Positions 24,108 through 32,414 of a DNA stretch of 54,682 nt are shown one piece after another. This DNA is from Clostridiaceae bacterium. Its GTDB lineage: Bacteria; Bacillota; Clostridia; Oscillospirales; Butyricicoccaceae. Location of the stretch: assembly GCA_016293155.1 (NCBI GenBank), contig JAEDEU010000003.1, forward strand, positions 1 to 54,682, written 5' to 3'. The notes under the pieces are model-generated. The model made no database searches. It had not been told where the DNA came from and saw only the letters and a list, made by a program, of their open reading frames with translations. Each line of letters opens with the position of its first letter. Positions within the stretch are counted from its first letter, which is position 1. Made by a program: the position numbers and the translations under genes.

Positions 24108-25187
24108 TTAGTCGATGTAGCCCTCGGCGCAGAGCAGCTCAGCCATCTCGACTGCACCGCCTGCCGCACCGCGCAGGGTGTTGTGGGAAAGGCTGACGAA
24201 GCGGTAGTCAAAGATGCTGTCGTCGCGCAGACGGCCGATGGAAACCGCCATGCCGCCCTCAAGGTTGCGGTCCAGCTTTGCCTGCGGGCGGTTGTCTTCC
24301 TCAAAGTAATTGAGGAACTGCTTCGGTGCGGACGGGAGGTTCAGCTCCTGAGCGCGGCCCTTGTATGCCTTCCAGCGGGCGATCATCTCTTCCTTGGTCG
24401 GCTTGTTCTTGAACTTAACAAATGCAGCAGCGGTGTGACCGTCGGATACCGGTACGCGCAGGCACTGTGCGGAGATGGTCGGCTCGGTAGCGGAAACGAT
24501 CTTGTCGCCCTCGACCTTGCCCCAGACCTTCATCGGCTCCTGCTCGGACTTCTCCTCCTCGCCGCCGATGTACGGGATGACGTTGTCGATCATCTCCGGC
24601 CAGGTCTCAAAGGTCTTGCCGGCGCCGGAAATTGCCTGATAGGTGCAGACAGCGATCTTCTCAATGCCGAAGTCGCGCAGAGCGGACAGAGCCGGTACAT
24701 AGGACTGGATGGAGCAGTTGGACTTAACTGCGATAAAGCCGCGCTTGGTGCCCAGACGCTTGCGCTGTGCCGGGATGATCTCGGCGTGCTCCGGATTGAC
24801 CTCCGGAATAATCATCGGAACGTCCTCGGTGAAGCGGTGTGCGCTGTTGTTGGAGATGACCGGGCACTCCAGCTTTGCGTACTTTTCCTCCAGAGCGCGG
24901 ATCTCCGGCTTCTTCATATCGACTGCACAGAAGGTGAAGTCAACCTTGGAAGCGAACTCCTCAGCGTCTGCCTGTGCGTCATACAGGATCATATCCTTCA
25001 TGGACTCCGGAATCGGGGCTGCCATCTTCCAGCGACCCTCGACAGCCTCGGCATAGGTCTTGCCCTTGTTGCGGCCGGAAGCTGCGATTGCAACGACCGT
25101 GAACCACGGGTGATTCTCCAGAATGGTGGCAAAGCGCTGACCGACCATACCGGTCGCGCCGATGATACCAACCTTGTAGTTTTTCAT
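24108..25187 (-). CDS. asd: Aspartate-semialdehyde dehydrogenase
   Basis: A 359-residue enzyme that reduces aspartyl phosphate to aspartate semialdehyde, the branch point to lysine, threonine and methionine. The NADP motif G-A-T-G-M-V-G-Q-R-F is at 10-19, and the catalytic Cys lies in V-K-S-N-C-S-I-Q-S. The sequence resembles the archaeal/fungal-type Asd more than the E. coli type (length near 360, G-x2-G-M-V-G-Q-R-F start), a form common in Clostridia. ATG at 25187 is preceded by GGAGGAACAACAATC; reading further upstream would enter the riboswitch. First gene of the operon. Confidence 0.95.
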   Translation of the reverse strand: MKNYKVGIIGATGMVGQRFATILENHPWFTVVAIAASGRNKGKTYAEAVEGRWKMAAPIPESMKDMILYDAQADAEEFASKVDFTFCAVDMKKPEIRALEEKYAKLECPVISNNSAHRFTEDVPMIIPEVNPEHAEIIPAQRKRLGTKRGFIAVKSNCSIQSYVPALSALRDFGIEKIAVCTYQAISGAGKTFETWPEMIDNVIPYIGGEEEKSEQEPMKVWGKVEGDKIVSATEPTISAQCLRVPVSDGHTAAAFVKFKNKPTKEEMIARWKAYKGRAQELNLPSAPKQFLNYFEEDNRPQAKLDRNLEGGMAVSIGRLRDDSIFDYRFVSLSHNTLRGAAGGAVEMAELLCAEGYID

Positions 25188-25244
25188 GATTGTTGTTCCT
25201 CCGTATTGAGATCTTTCACTTTCATAAACAACGATTGTGTGCTT

Positions 25245-25276
25245 GTAAAAAAAGCCGGTTGAGCAATGCAACCGGC
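25245..25276 (-). terminator. Expression-platform terminator of the lysine riboswitch
   Basis: Stem GCCGGTTG (25254-25261) / CAACCGGC (25269-25276), followed on the minus strand by seven T. It sits between the aptamer and the asd start codon. Confidence 0.9.
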
Positions 25277-25302
25277 AGTACAGACAAGAATCAGTGTCTA
25301 AA

Positions 25303-25485
25303 TCCTCGATAGCGCAACACCAGCAGAATGCATGATGACAGCCGGAACGATGTTCTCGTTTCCGTCCAGACAACGCCGGTGCGAGCGGACGGTTATCTTC
25401 GGCGGCGGACCCTTTCGCGGGCGGTTCAAACGGAGTCGCATCTCCTTCCAACGCGTTACTGATGTACGCCGCGCCTCAATCGATT
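25303..25485 (-). ncRNA. Lysine riboswitch (L box) controlling asd-dapA-dapB
   Basis: On the minus strand the leader shows the L-box blocks in order: TTGAGGCGCGGCG, CATCAGTAACG, CTCCG, GAAAGGG, CCGCCGAAG, then a long variable arm, GGCTGTCATC, and closing GCGCTATCGAGG. The size (about 180 bases), position before asd and a downstream intrinsic terminator fit a lysine-sensing attenuator that lowers lysine-branch transcription when lysine is plentiful. Variable arms were matched by eye only. Confidence 0.92.
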
Positions 25486-25507
25486 TATGAAATTTAAGTA
25501 CGAATTC

Positions 25508-25537
25508 ATTCTAACATGACAAAAAATGCTTTGTCAA
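25508..25537 (-). promoter_or_regulatory. SigA-type promoter of the lysine operon
   Basis: Minus strand TTGACA (25537-25532), 18 bases, TAGAAT (25513-25508), just before the lysine aptamer. Confidence 0.8.
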
Positions 25538-25677
25538 GCACGATAACAGGGGAATGCGCACAAAAAGGAGCGTAAAAATGTGGAGGAATCGTCATACTCC
25601 ACAGAAACCCACCGATGGAGCGGTCATATTTACGAAAAGGAACAAAAAAATAGGAAAAAAACAGTCATCCGCGGCTC

Positions 25678-25706
25678 TTGATTTCGGAGAGGTTTTAGAC
25701 TATGAT
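25678..25706 (+). promoter_or_regulatory. SigA-type promoter of queA-tgt
   Basis: TTGATT (25678-25683), 17-base spacer, TATGAT (25701-25706). The bases between this and the divergent lysine promoter (25538-25677) show no convincing gene. Confidence 0.72.
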
Positions 25707-25746
25707 ATGTTGGAGCTAAAAGACTGTGTTAAAGGAAGCCTGTTTT

Positions 25747-26793
25747 ATGAAAACCAGTGATTTTTATTATGACCTGCCGGAGCGTCTGATTGCGCAGACG
25801 CCGTTGCAGCAGCGTGATGCATCCCGCATGATGGCGCTGAACAAGCAGACCGGAGCGGTGGAGCACCGGCATTTTACCGATCTGATCGAATATCTGGAGC
25901 CGGGCGATGTGCTCGTGCTCAACAATTCCCGCGTCATTCCGGCGCGCCTGCTGGGCGAGCGCGCGGATACCGGCTATCCGGTGGAGCTTGTGCTGCTCAC
26001 CGACCATGGTGACGGTCTGTGGGAGTGCCTGACCCGCCCGGGCAAGAAGTGCCGTGTCGGCGCGGAGCTGACCTTCGGCGGCGGAAAGCTGACCGCAACC
26101 GTAGAGGACATCCTGCCGGACGGCGGAAACCGCATGATCCGGTTCCACTACGAGGGCGTATTTTTGGAGGTGCTCGGCGAGCTGGGCACGATGCCGCTGC
26201 CGCCGTATATCAAGGAAAAGCTGGAGGATCCGGAGCGCTATCAGACCGTGTATTCCAAAACGCCCGGCTCTGCCGCAGCTCCGACCGCCGGTCTGCACTT
26301 CACGCCGGAGCTGATGCAGCGCATCCGCCAAAAAGGCGTGAACATCGCCTATGTCACCCTGCACGTCGGTCTGGGCACCTTCCGTCCGGTCAAGGTGGAG
26401 GACGTGAATGAGCACGTGATGCATTCCGAATACTATACGATGGATGCGGAGAACGCAGAGCTGATTAACCGCACCCGCGCGGAGGGCGGCAGAGTATTTG
26501 CCGTCGGCACCACCGCGACCCGCACGCTGGAGACCATCGCGGACGAAAACGGACAGGTGCGCCCGTGCTCCGGCTGGACGAATATCTTTATCTATCCGGG
26601 CTACAAATTCAAGGTAATTGACTGCCTTGTGACCAACTTTCACCTGCCGGAGAGCACGCTGATGATGCTGATCTCCGCCTTTGCGGGGCGGGACAACATT
26701 ATGAACGCATACGCCATTGCCGTGCAGGAGGAGTACCGCTTCTTCAGCTTCGGCGATTCCATGCTGATTTTTGACGACACAAAGAGAGGATAA
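25747..26793 (+). CDS. queA: tRNA preQ1(34) S-adenosylmethionine ribosyltransferase-isomerase
   Basis: A 348-residue enzyme that transfers the ribosyl part of SAM to preQ1 in tRNA, forming epoxyqueuosine. Family motifs include F-Y-Y-D-L-P-E-R-L-I-A-Q near the start, V-L-N-N-S-R-V-I-P-A-R-L, A-A-P-T-A-G-L-H-F-T near 172-181, and T-N-F-H-L-P-E-S-T-L near 291-300. Length is normal. ATG at 25747 follows AAAGGA. Three bases separate it from tgt, the enzyme acting one step earlier in queuosine formation. Confidence 0.96.
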   Translation: MKTSDFYYDLPERLIAQTPLQQRDASRMMALNKQTGAVEHRHFTDLIEYLEPGDVLVLNNSRVIPARLLGERADTGYPVELVLLTDHGDGLWECLTRPGKKCRVGAELTFGGGKLTATVEDILPDGGNRMIRFHYEGVFLEVLGELGTMPLPPYIKEKLEDPERYQTVYSKTPGSAAAPTAGLHFTPELMQRIRQKGVNIAYVTLHVGLGTFRPVKVEDVNEHVMHSEYYTMDAENAELINRTRAEGGRVFAVGTTATRTLETIADENGQVRPCSGWTNIFIYPGYKFKVIDCLVTNFHLPESTLMMLISAFAGRDNIMNAYAIAVQEEYRFFSFGDSMLIFDDTKRG

Positions 26794-26796
26794 TTC

Positions 26797-27927
26797 ATGT
26801 TTGAGGTATTAAAGACCGAAGGACGCGCGCGCCGGGGCGTATTCACCTGCGCACACGGAACCGTGCAGACGCCGGTATTCCAGAATGTCGGCACGCAGGC
26901 GGCGATCAAGGGCGCGGTATCCGCGCGCGATCTGGAAACGCTGGGCTGTCAGATCGAGCTGTCCAACACCTATCATCTGCACGTCCGTCCGGGCGATCAG
27001 GTCATCCGCCAGCTGGGCGGTCTGCACAAGTTCATGAACTGGAACGGACCGATCCTGACCGACAGCGGCGGCTTTCAGGTGTTCTCACTGTCCAGCCTGC
27101 GCCGCATCAAGGAGGAGGGCGTGTATTTTTCCTCCCACGTGGACGGCAAGAAGATCTTCATGGGGCCGGAGGAAAGTATGCAGATCCAGTCCAACCTCGG
27201 CTCGGATATCGCCATGGCATTCGACGAGTGCTGCGAAAACCCGTCCCCGTATGAGTACGTCAAGGCGTCCTGCGAGCGCACCACCCGCTGGCTGCACCGC
27301 TGCAAGGCAGAGCTGGACCGCCTGAATAGTCTGCCGGATACCGTAAACCCACAGCAGATGCTGTTCGGCATCAATCAGGGCGGCACGTATGACGACTTAC
27401 GTGTGGAGCACATGAAGGCAATCGCAGAGCTTGATCTGCCGGGCTATGCCATCGGCGGTCTGGCGGTCGGCGAATCGCACGAGGTGATGTACCACATTCT
27501 GGACGTTGTCCTGCCGCACGCGCCGGTGGAAAAGCCGCGCTATCTGATGGGCGTGGGCACGCCGTCCAATATCATCGAGGGCGTATACCGCGGCATCGAC
27601 TTCTTTGACTGCGTGATGCCGACCCGAAACGCACGCCACGGACATCTGTACACCTGGGACGGCGTGATGAACCTGAACAATGCAAAGTATCAGCTGGACG
27701 ACCGTCCGATCGAGGAGGGCTGTCAGTGTCCGGCGTGCCGGAATTACAGCCGCGCCTATATCCGCCACCTGCTCAAGGCGGGCGAGATGCTCGGACAGCG
27801 TCTGTGCGTCATGCATAACCTGTATTTTTACAACAATCTCATGGTCAAGATCCGCGAAGCGCTGGACGAAGGTCGCTATACCGACTTCCGCAATCAGTGG
27901 ACGGAGCGCCTTGCAAAGCGCATTTAA
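26797..27927 (+). CDS. tgt: Queuine/preQ1 tRNA-guanine transglycosylase
   Basis: A 376-residue TIM-barrel enzyme that swaps guanine 34 of GUN-anticodon tRNAs for preQ1. D-S-G-G-F-Q near residue 88 is the substrate-binding/catalytic aspartate motif, D-C-V-M-P-T-R-N-A-R-H-G near 270 holds the nucleophile, and C-Q-C-P-A-C with the later H is the zinc site. RBS AGAGAGGATAATTC. Operon with queA. A hairpin following it also covers the next gene's start. Confidence 0.96.
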   Translation: MFEVLKTEGRARRGVFTCAHGTVQTPVFQNVGTQAAIKGAVSARDLETLGCQIELSNTYHLHVRPGDQVIRQLGGLHKFMNWNGPILTDSGGFQVFSLSSLRRIKEEGVYFSSHVDGKKIFMGPEESMQIQSNLGSDIAMAFDECCENPSPYEYVKASCERTTRWLHRCKAELDRLNSLPDTVNPQQMLFGINQGGTYDDLRVEHMKAIAELDLPGYAIGGLAVGESHEVMYHILDVVLPHAPVEKPRYLMGVGTPSNIIEGVYRGIDFFDCVMPTRNARHGHLYTWDGVMNLNNAKYQLDDRPIEEGCQCPACRNYSRAYIRHLLKAGEMLGQRLCVMHNLYFYNNLMVKIREALDEGRYTDFRNQWTERLAKRI

Positions 27928-27953
27928 CAGACAATCCAAGACATGTTTTCCTG

Positions 27954-28000
27954 CCTCCTCCCATAAGGTATATCAAATGCCGGATGGGAGGGGGTTTTTT
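27954..28000 (+). terminator. Terminator-like hairpin overlapping the SD and start of the flippase gene
   Basis: CCTCCTCCCAT (27954-27964) pairs with ATGGGAGGGGG (27984-27994, one G-U), followed by TTTTTT (27995-28000). The right arm is also the G-rich Shine-Dalgarno of the next gene, and the T-run ends inside its TTG start. It can end queA-tgt transcripts, and in read-through RNA would hide the flippase ribosome-binding site. Confidence 0.7.
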
Positions 28001-29456
28001 GCGTTCACTCAAAAGCGGAGCGGCGGTGCTTGCGGCTTCCAACTTGCTGTTACAGGCGCTTGGCATGGTGTATATGACCATGCTCGGGCGGCTGGGAAGC
28101 GCGGAATCGGTCGGTGTGCTCCGTCTGGCGCAGACGGTGTATTATTCCTGTCAGGGCGTGTGCCTGTCCGGGCTGACACTGGCTGCATCCAGATTGTCTG
28201 CGGCGCACGAGCGCGACCTCGCTGCGGTTTCCGCGGTCGGACGCAGCGCCTATACGCTGTTTCTCGTGCTGTTCTCCGGCATTGCAGCGGCAATGCTCGT
28301 GGGAAATGATCTGATTGCGGAGCGGTTTATTCATGAGCCGGCAACCGCCGCGGCGCTGATCGCCTGCCTGCCGTGCCTCATGCTGACCGGATACGAAAAT
28401 ATTTCCAAATCGCTGTTTCTCGGTCTGGGCAGAAACGGCGTTGCAGCGCTGTCCGAAATCGGGGAGCAGGTGGTGCGGCTTGCGGCAGTCGGAGCATTCC
28501 TGTTCTCGCTCAGCACGGGATCATCCGAACGGTTCTGCGTACTGGTGTTCTGCGGCATGACGGTGAGCGAATGCTTCAGCACAATGTTTTTGGGAAAAAT
28601 GCGGCAAAAACTGCTGCTTCCCGCGCAGAATGTGAGCTTTACACAGCGGATTGTGCGCATTGCCCTGCCGGTCTCCGCCGCGTCGCTTGCAGGCAATATT
28701 CTGTCTGCACTGGAGACCGTGATTGTCCCGCAGCGCATGATGCACTGGGGCATGACGCATGAGCAGTCGCTCGCCGCGATCGGCTCGCTGGCGATGCTCG
28801 CTCCGATTCTGACCGTGCCGTCCGCACTGGTGCGCTCGGTGTCCGCCGTGCTGATGCCGGAGCTGTCCGCCGCCGAGGTGCACGGAGGACGGGAAATCGA
28901 ATACCGCATCTCACAGACCCTGCGGCTGACCTCGTGGATCGGCATACCGGCGACGCTGATTCTGCTGCCCTGCGCACCTGCCCTGATGCAGATGATCTAC
29001 CACACGCAGATGTCCATGAGTGCGGTGGCGCTGTACAGCTTTATCGTGATCTGCTCGTATTTTCAGATCATCCTGTATGCCGCGCTCGCCGGACTGGGGA
29101 TGCAGGCGCAGTGCGCGGCGGCAGAGGTGCTGCTGCGGTGCGTGCAGTTTTTCCTGACCTGGGTGCTGACCGGACAGCTGGGGCTGAACGGATACCTGTG
29201 CTCCGATCTGCTCTGCGGGCTGGCGATTGTACTGGTCATGCTGGTGCTTCTTGCTCGTACAAAGCCGATATTCGGTCTGTTCCGCAGCGTGAGCGGCTCG
29301 GTTTTGGCAGGCACGGCGCTTGCTGCGCTGGAGCTTGTGCTGTGGAAGTGGTGGCAGCAGTCGGAATATGCGATGCTGATGGCAATGACGGTGAGTTTGG
29401 CAGTTTTTGTGCTGGTGGTGGGAAAGGTCTTAAAAAGCCGCCCTAAACGCGTATAA
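27999..29456 (+). CDS. SpoVB/MurJ-like polysaccharide or lipid flippase
   Basis: About 485 residues with some twelve to fourteen hydrophobic segments along the whole length, a pattern of the MATE/MVF (MurJ, SpoVB, Wzx) superfamily. The opening K-S-G-A-A-V-L-A-A-S-N-L-L-L-Q-A, and G-Y-E-N-I-S-K-S-L-F-L-G-L-G-R near 125-139, fit SpoVB-type proteins of spore formers, which move lipid-linked cell-wall precursors across the membrane. The exact substrate is not readable from sequence. The TTG at 27999 follows GGGAGGGGG; the ATG at 27984 is in frame but lacks an SD. Placed right after tgt. Confidence 0.78.
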   Translation: MRSLKSGAAVLAASNLLLQALGMVYMTMLGRLGSAESVGVLRLAQTVYYSCQGVCLSGLTLAASRLSAAHERDLAAVSAVGRSAYTLFLVLFSGIAAAMLVGNDLIAERFIHEPATAAALIACLPCLMLTGYENISKSLFLGLGRNGVAALSEIGEQVVRLAAVGAFLFSLSTGSSERFCVLVFCGMTVSECFSTMFLGKMRQKLLLPAQNVSFTQRIVRIALPVSAASLAGNILSALETVIVPQRMMHWGMTHEQSLAAIGSLAMLAPILTVPSALVRSVSAVLMPELSAAEVHGGREIEYRISQTLRLTSWIGIPATLILLPCAPALMQMIYHTQMSMSAVALYSFIVICSYFQIILYAALAGLGMQAQCAAAEVLLRCVQFFLTWVLTGQLGLNGYLCSDLLCGLAIVLVMLVLLARTKPIFGLFRSVSGSVLAGTALAALELVLWKWWQQSEYAMLMAMTVSLAVFVLVVGKVLKSRPKRV

Positions 29457-29464
29457 CAATCACA

Positions 29465-29493
29465 TTGACCTGTGTATCATTTGGTGATAGAAT
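29465..29493 (+). promoter_or_regulatory. SigA-type promoter of the acetyltransferase-mocR-radC genes
   Basis: TTGACC (29465-29470), 17-base spacer, TAGAAT (29488-29493). Confidence 0.78.
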
Positions 29494-29538
29494 ATAAACA
29501 AAAAACAGGCACAGTTTGTGCTGAACAAGGAGTTTCCC

Positions 29539-30153
29539 GTGCATAATGTAGTGATTCGTCCCGCCACGCCGGAGGATGCGGCGGAAATGCTGGCTCTGTA
29601 CACCCCCTATGTGTTGGAGACCACTGTGACAAGTGAATATGACCCGCCGTCTCTGGAGGAATTTGAGGGACGCATCCGCACATTCAGCGCGAAGATGCCG
29701 TGGCTGTGTTGCGAGCTGGACGGGGAGATCGTCGGCTATGGCTATGCCTCGCCGCACCGCACCCGTGCCGGCTATCAGTGGTCGTGCGAGACCTCGATCT
29801 ACACCAAGATGGGCTTTCAGCGTCTGGGCATTGCGACCGCGCTGTACAAGTCGCTGTTCGAGCTGCTGACCTATCAGGGCTATTATTCCATCTATGTCGG
29901 CATCACCAGCCCGAACCCCAAAAGCATGAAATTCCACATGGCGATGGGCTTTTCGCGCATGGGCGCGTATCAGAGCAGTATGTATAAATTCGGGCGCTGG
30001 CGTGATGTCATCTGGATGGGCAAGACCCTGCGCCCGCATTACGGCGAGCCGCAGCCCACGCTGCTGTTTCCGGACATCAAGGACGGTCCGTTCTGCCAGA
30101 TGATTCTGGAGCAGGCAAAGTATCTGATTCAGCCGAAGGAGGAGACGACATGA
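29539..30153 (+). CDS. GNAT family N-acetyltransferase (phosphinothricin acetyltransferase-like)
   Basis: A 204-residue acetyltransferase. V-I-R-P-A-T-P-E-D-A-A-E near the start and Y-T-K-M-G-F-Q-R-L-G-I-A-T-A-L-Y (acetyl-CoA-binding loop) near 89-104, then S-x-K-F-H-M-A-M-G-F and W-R-D-V-I-W-M, resemble the Pat/YwnH group, which acetylates methionine sulfoximine, phosphinothricin and related amino acids. The usual R-G-x-G pyrophosphate loop appears as Q-R-L-G-I-A. GTG at 29539 is chosen because AAGGAG precedes it by seven bases. It overlaps the following MocR gene by four bases. Substrate is inferred only. Confidence 0.85.
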   Translation: MHNVVIRPATPEDAAEMLALYTPYVLETTVTSEYDPPSLEEFEGRIRTFSAKMPWLCCELDGEIVGYGYASPHRTRAGYQWSCETSIYTKMGFQRLGIATALYKSLFELLTYQGYYSIYVGITSPNPKSMKFHMAMGFSRMGAYQSSMYKFGRWRDVIWMGKTLRPHYGEPQPTLLFPDIKDGPFCQMILEQAKYLIQPKEETT

Positions 30154-31496
30154 GCCGTCCGCTGTACCGGCAGATTTATGAGCGGATGCGGGAGGACATT
30201 CTGGCAGGGCGGCTGTCGCACGGCGACAGACTGCCGTCCATCCGTCAGATGACGCGGGATTCCGGCGTCAGCCGTACCACGGTGGAGACCGCCTACGAGC
30301 AGCTGTGCGCAGACGGTCTGGTCAACTGTGTGCCGCAGAGCGGTTATTATGTCAATCAGCTGCCGCGCCGCAGGGAGCGCGTGCACACGGCGGAGCCGCA
30401 GCCGCAAAAGCCGCGCTATGATTTTTCCGGAAAATATCTGGATCCGACCTCGTTTGACTTCGATATCTGGCGCAGGCTGTCGCGCGCCGTGATGCAGGAC
30501 AGTGCGAGCTTTCTCGGCTACGGCGACTGTCAGGGCGAATATGAGCTGCGCCGTCAGATTGCCCGCTATCTCTCCGCCGGGCGCGGCGTGTATGCGTCCG
30601 CGGAAAATGTAGTCATCGGCGCGGGCATTCAGACGCTGCTGAGCATTCTCTGCGAGATGTTCGACAAGAGCGGGCGGAGGATTGCCTTTGAAGACCCCGG
30701 ATTCCAGAAGGGGCTGCGAATCTTCCGCGATCACAATTATGAGATTGTATCCGTACCGGGCGGCGCATCCGGCATCGACATCCGTGCGCTGTACGAATCC
30801 GGGGCGAATATGCTGTATATTTCGCCGTCGCATTCCTTCCCGTCCGGCGCAACGCTGCCGCTGGATAAGAGGCTCAAGCTGCTCGAATGGGCGCAGAGCA
30901 CCGGAGACGGGATTTTGTTTGAGGATGACTATGACGGCGAGCTGCGCTATACGGGCAAGCCGCTTGCCACCCTGTCCAGTCTGGATGCAAACGGACAGGT
31001 GATTTATCTCGGCACCTTTTCCAAGCTGCTGCCGCCGTCCATCCGCATCAGCTATGCCGTGCTGCCGGATGTGCTGGTGCCGGAATACCTCCGCATCGCG
31101 CAGCGGTACAACCAGACCTCCAGCACGATGGAGCAGCTTACCATGGCGCGATTCATTGAGGAGGGCAGGCTGGAGAAGCAGGTGCGCCGTCTGCGTCGGA
31201 TCTATGGACGCAAAAATGAGGCGATCACACGCGCGCTGGACAGACAGTTCGGCGCGCTGGCAACTGTACGGCCGAACGATACCGGACTGCATCTGAATGT
31301 ATCGCTCCGCATCAGCGAGCGGGCGGATTCGCTCTGTGCCCGTGCAGAGGAGCACGGACTGCGCATTATTCCGCTTTCCTCCTATCGCACGGAGGGCGCG
31401 GAGAGCGAGACGGCAGACCTGTACCTGTCATGCGCCGGTATTGCGGAAAAGGACATTGAGCCGGCAATCCGGCTGCTGAGGGAGCTGTGCTCATGA
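30150..31496 (+). CDS. MocR/PdxR-type GntR regulator with aminotransferase domain
   Basis: A 448-residue fusion: an N-terminal GntR winged helix (residues 1-70, with G-D-R-L-P-S-I-R-Q-M and S-R-T-T-V-E-T-A-Y-E-Q-L) and a class I aminotransferase-like domain from about 95. The PLP lysine is in G-T-F-S-K-L-L-P-P-S-I-R-I near 290, and the aspartate motif F-E-D-D-Y-D-G-E is present. MocR proteins sense PLP or amino compounds and control pyridoxine, GABA or related genes. ATGA overlap with the acetyltransferase suggests they act in one regulon, but the target is unknown. Confidence 0.93.
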   Translation: MSRPLYRQIYERMREDILAGRLSHGDRLPSIRQMTRDSGVSRTTVETAYEQLCADGLVNCVPQSGYYVNQLPRRRERVHTAEPQPQKPRYDFSGKYLDPTSFDFDIWRRLSRAVMQDSASFLGYGDCQGEYELRRQIARYLSAGRGVYASAENVVIGAGIQTLLSILCEMFDKSGRRIAFEDPGFQKGLRIFRDHNYEIVSVPGGASGIDIRALYESGANMLYISPSHSFPSGATLPLDKRLKLLEWAQSTGDGILFEDDYDGELRYTGKPLATLSSLDANGQVIYLGTFSKLLPPSIRISYAVLPDVLVPEYLRIAQRYNQTSSTMEQLTMARFIEEGRLEKQVRRLRRIYGRKNEAITRALDRQFGALATVRPNDTGLHLNVSLRISERADSLCARAEEHGLRIIPLSSYRTEGAESETADLYLSCAGIAEKDIEPAIRLLRELCS

Positions 31497-32170
31497 AAAA
31501 GGAAAATGTACATGCGGGACACCGCGAGCGGATGCGGCAGCGGTATCGGGAGCACGGTCTGGAGAATTTTGCGGATCATGAGGTTCTGGAGCTGCTGCTG
31601 TACTATACCATTCCGCGCGGCGATGTCAACGGAGTGGCGCACCGGCTGCTGGAGCGGTTCGGGAGCATTGCGGGCGTATTGGACGCGCCGGAGCGGGAGC
31701 TGAAAAAGATCACGGGGATTGGAGACAGCAGCGCACTGTTTCTGCATCTGCTGCCCGAGGTGTTTCGGCGCTATAACCGTCCGAGCGAGCGGGTTCAGAT
31801 TCATTCGCTTGCGGAGGCAGGCGAGTATTTTGAAAGATATTATGAGGGCATCGGCTGCGAACAGCTGGTGCTCATGATGCTGGACAACAAGATGCAGGTG
31901 ATTGCACTGCGCGTGCTGTCCACAGGCGCACCAGACAGGGTGCAGGTGAATACGCGCCGGCTGATGGAGCTGGTGCTCAGCGACAACGCGGTGCAGGTTA
32001 TCATCGCGCATAACCATCCGCACGGCAGATCAATGCCGTCGCGTGCCGATCTGGAAACCACGATCACGATCCGCCGCTCGCTGGAAACCATCCATGTGCA
32101 GCTGCTCGATCACATTGTGGTGGGCGATGACGGATACTATTCGTTTACCAAAAACCACTGTCTGAAATAG
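31493..32170 (+). CDS. radC: RadC-family (JAMM) protein
   Basis: A 225-residue protein with an N-terminal helix-hairpin-helix region (G-V-L-D-A-P-E-R-E-L-K-K-I-T-G-I-G near 60-76) and a C-terminal JAB1/MPN metalloprotease-like domain. The metal motif is intact: H-N-H-P-H-G-R-S-M-P-S-R-A-D near 170-183 with the upstream glutamate region. The name is historical and its role in DNA repair is unproven. ATG at 31493 overlaps the MocR stop as ATGA. Confidence 0.92.
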   Translation: MKKENVHAGHRERMRQRYREHGLENFADHEVLELLLYYTIPRGDVNGVAHRLLERFGSIAGVLDAPERELKKITGIGDSSALFLHLLPEVFRRYNRPSERVQIHSLAEAGEYFERYYEGIGCEQLVLMMLDNKMQVIALRVLSTGAPDRVQVNTRRLMELVLSDNAVQVIIAHNHPHGRSMPSRADLETTITIRRSLETIHVQLLDHIVVGDDGYYSFTKNHCLK

Positions 32171-32308
32171 AGAGGGAGCTTCATGCGGCAGACGGTGCGC
32201 TGCTGCGGGGCATTCAGCTGATTTCGCGGCGAACATCCAAACAAGAATCTTCTGTGTCCTTTGACGAAAAACCGCTCGTCAGAGGACATTTATTTTCAAC
32301 CACAAAAC

Positions 32309-32320
32309 GAACAATCGTTC
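32309..32320. promoter_or_regulatory. LexA (SOS) box upstream of uvrBA
   Basis: GAACAATCGTTC fits the Firmicutes LexA/DinR consensus GAAC-N4-GTTC and touches the -35 of the uvrBA promoter. Confidence 0.9.
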
Positions 32321-32349
32321 TTGCAAAACATTTTAAATCAGGGTATAAT
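32321..32349 (+). promoter_or_regulatory. SigA-type promoter of uvrBA
   Basis: TTGCAA (32321-32326), 17 bases, consensus TATAAT (32344-32349). It lies directly beside the LexA box, so LexA binding should block RNA polymerase until DNA damage. Confidence 0.87.
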
Positions 32350-32414
32350 AGCTGCAAGAGGAATATGATCGGTTTGCCGCGGAGGAAATGCGGCAGGAAT
32401 GATGGAGGTGGACT

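Noticed and set aside
25554..25760. A 68-codon plus-strand frame upstream of queA
   Set aside because: Very Lys-rich, poorly supported start, and it runs over the queA promoter and into the queA start; composition fits AT-rich intergenic DNA rather than a gene.
32192..32230. Short frame M-R-Q-T-V-R-C-C-G-A-F-S after radC, with a Cys pair and weak SD
   Set aside because: Only 12 codons, located before the uvrBA promoter and LexA box, with no sulfur gene downstream; likely chance.
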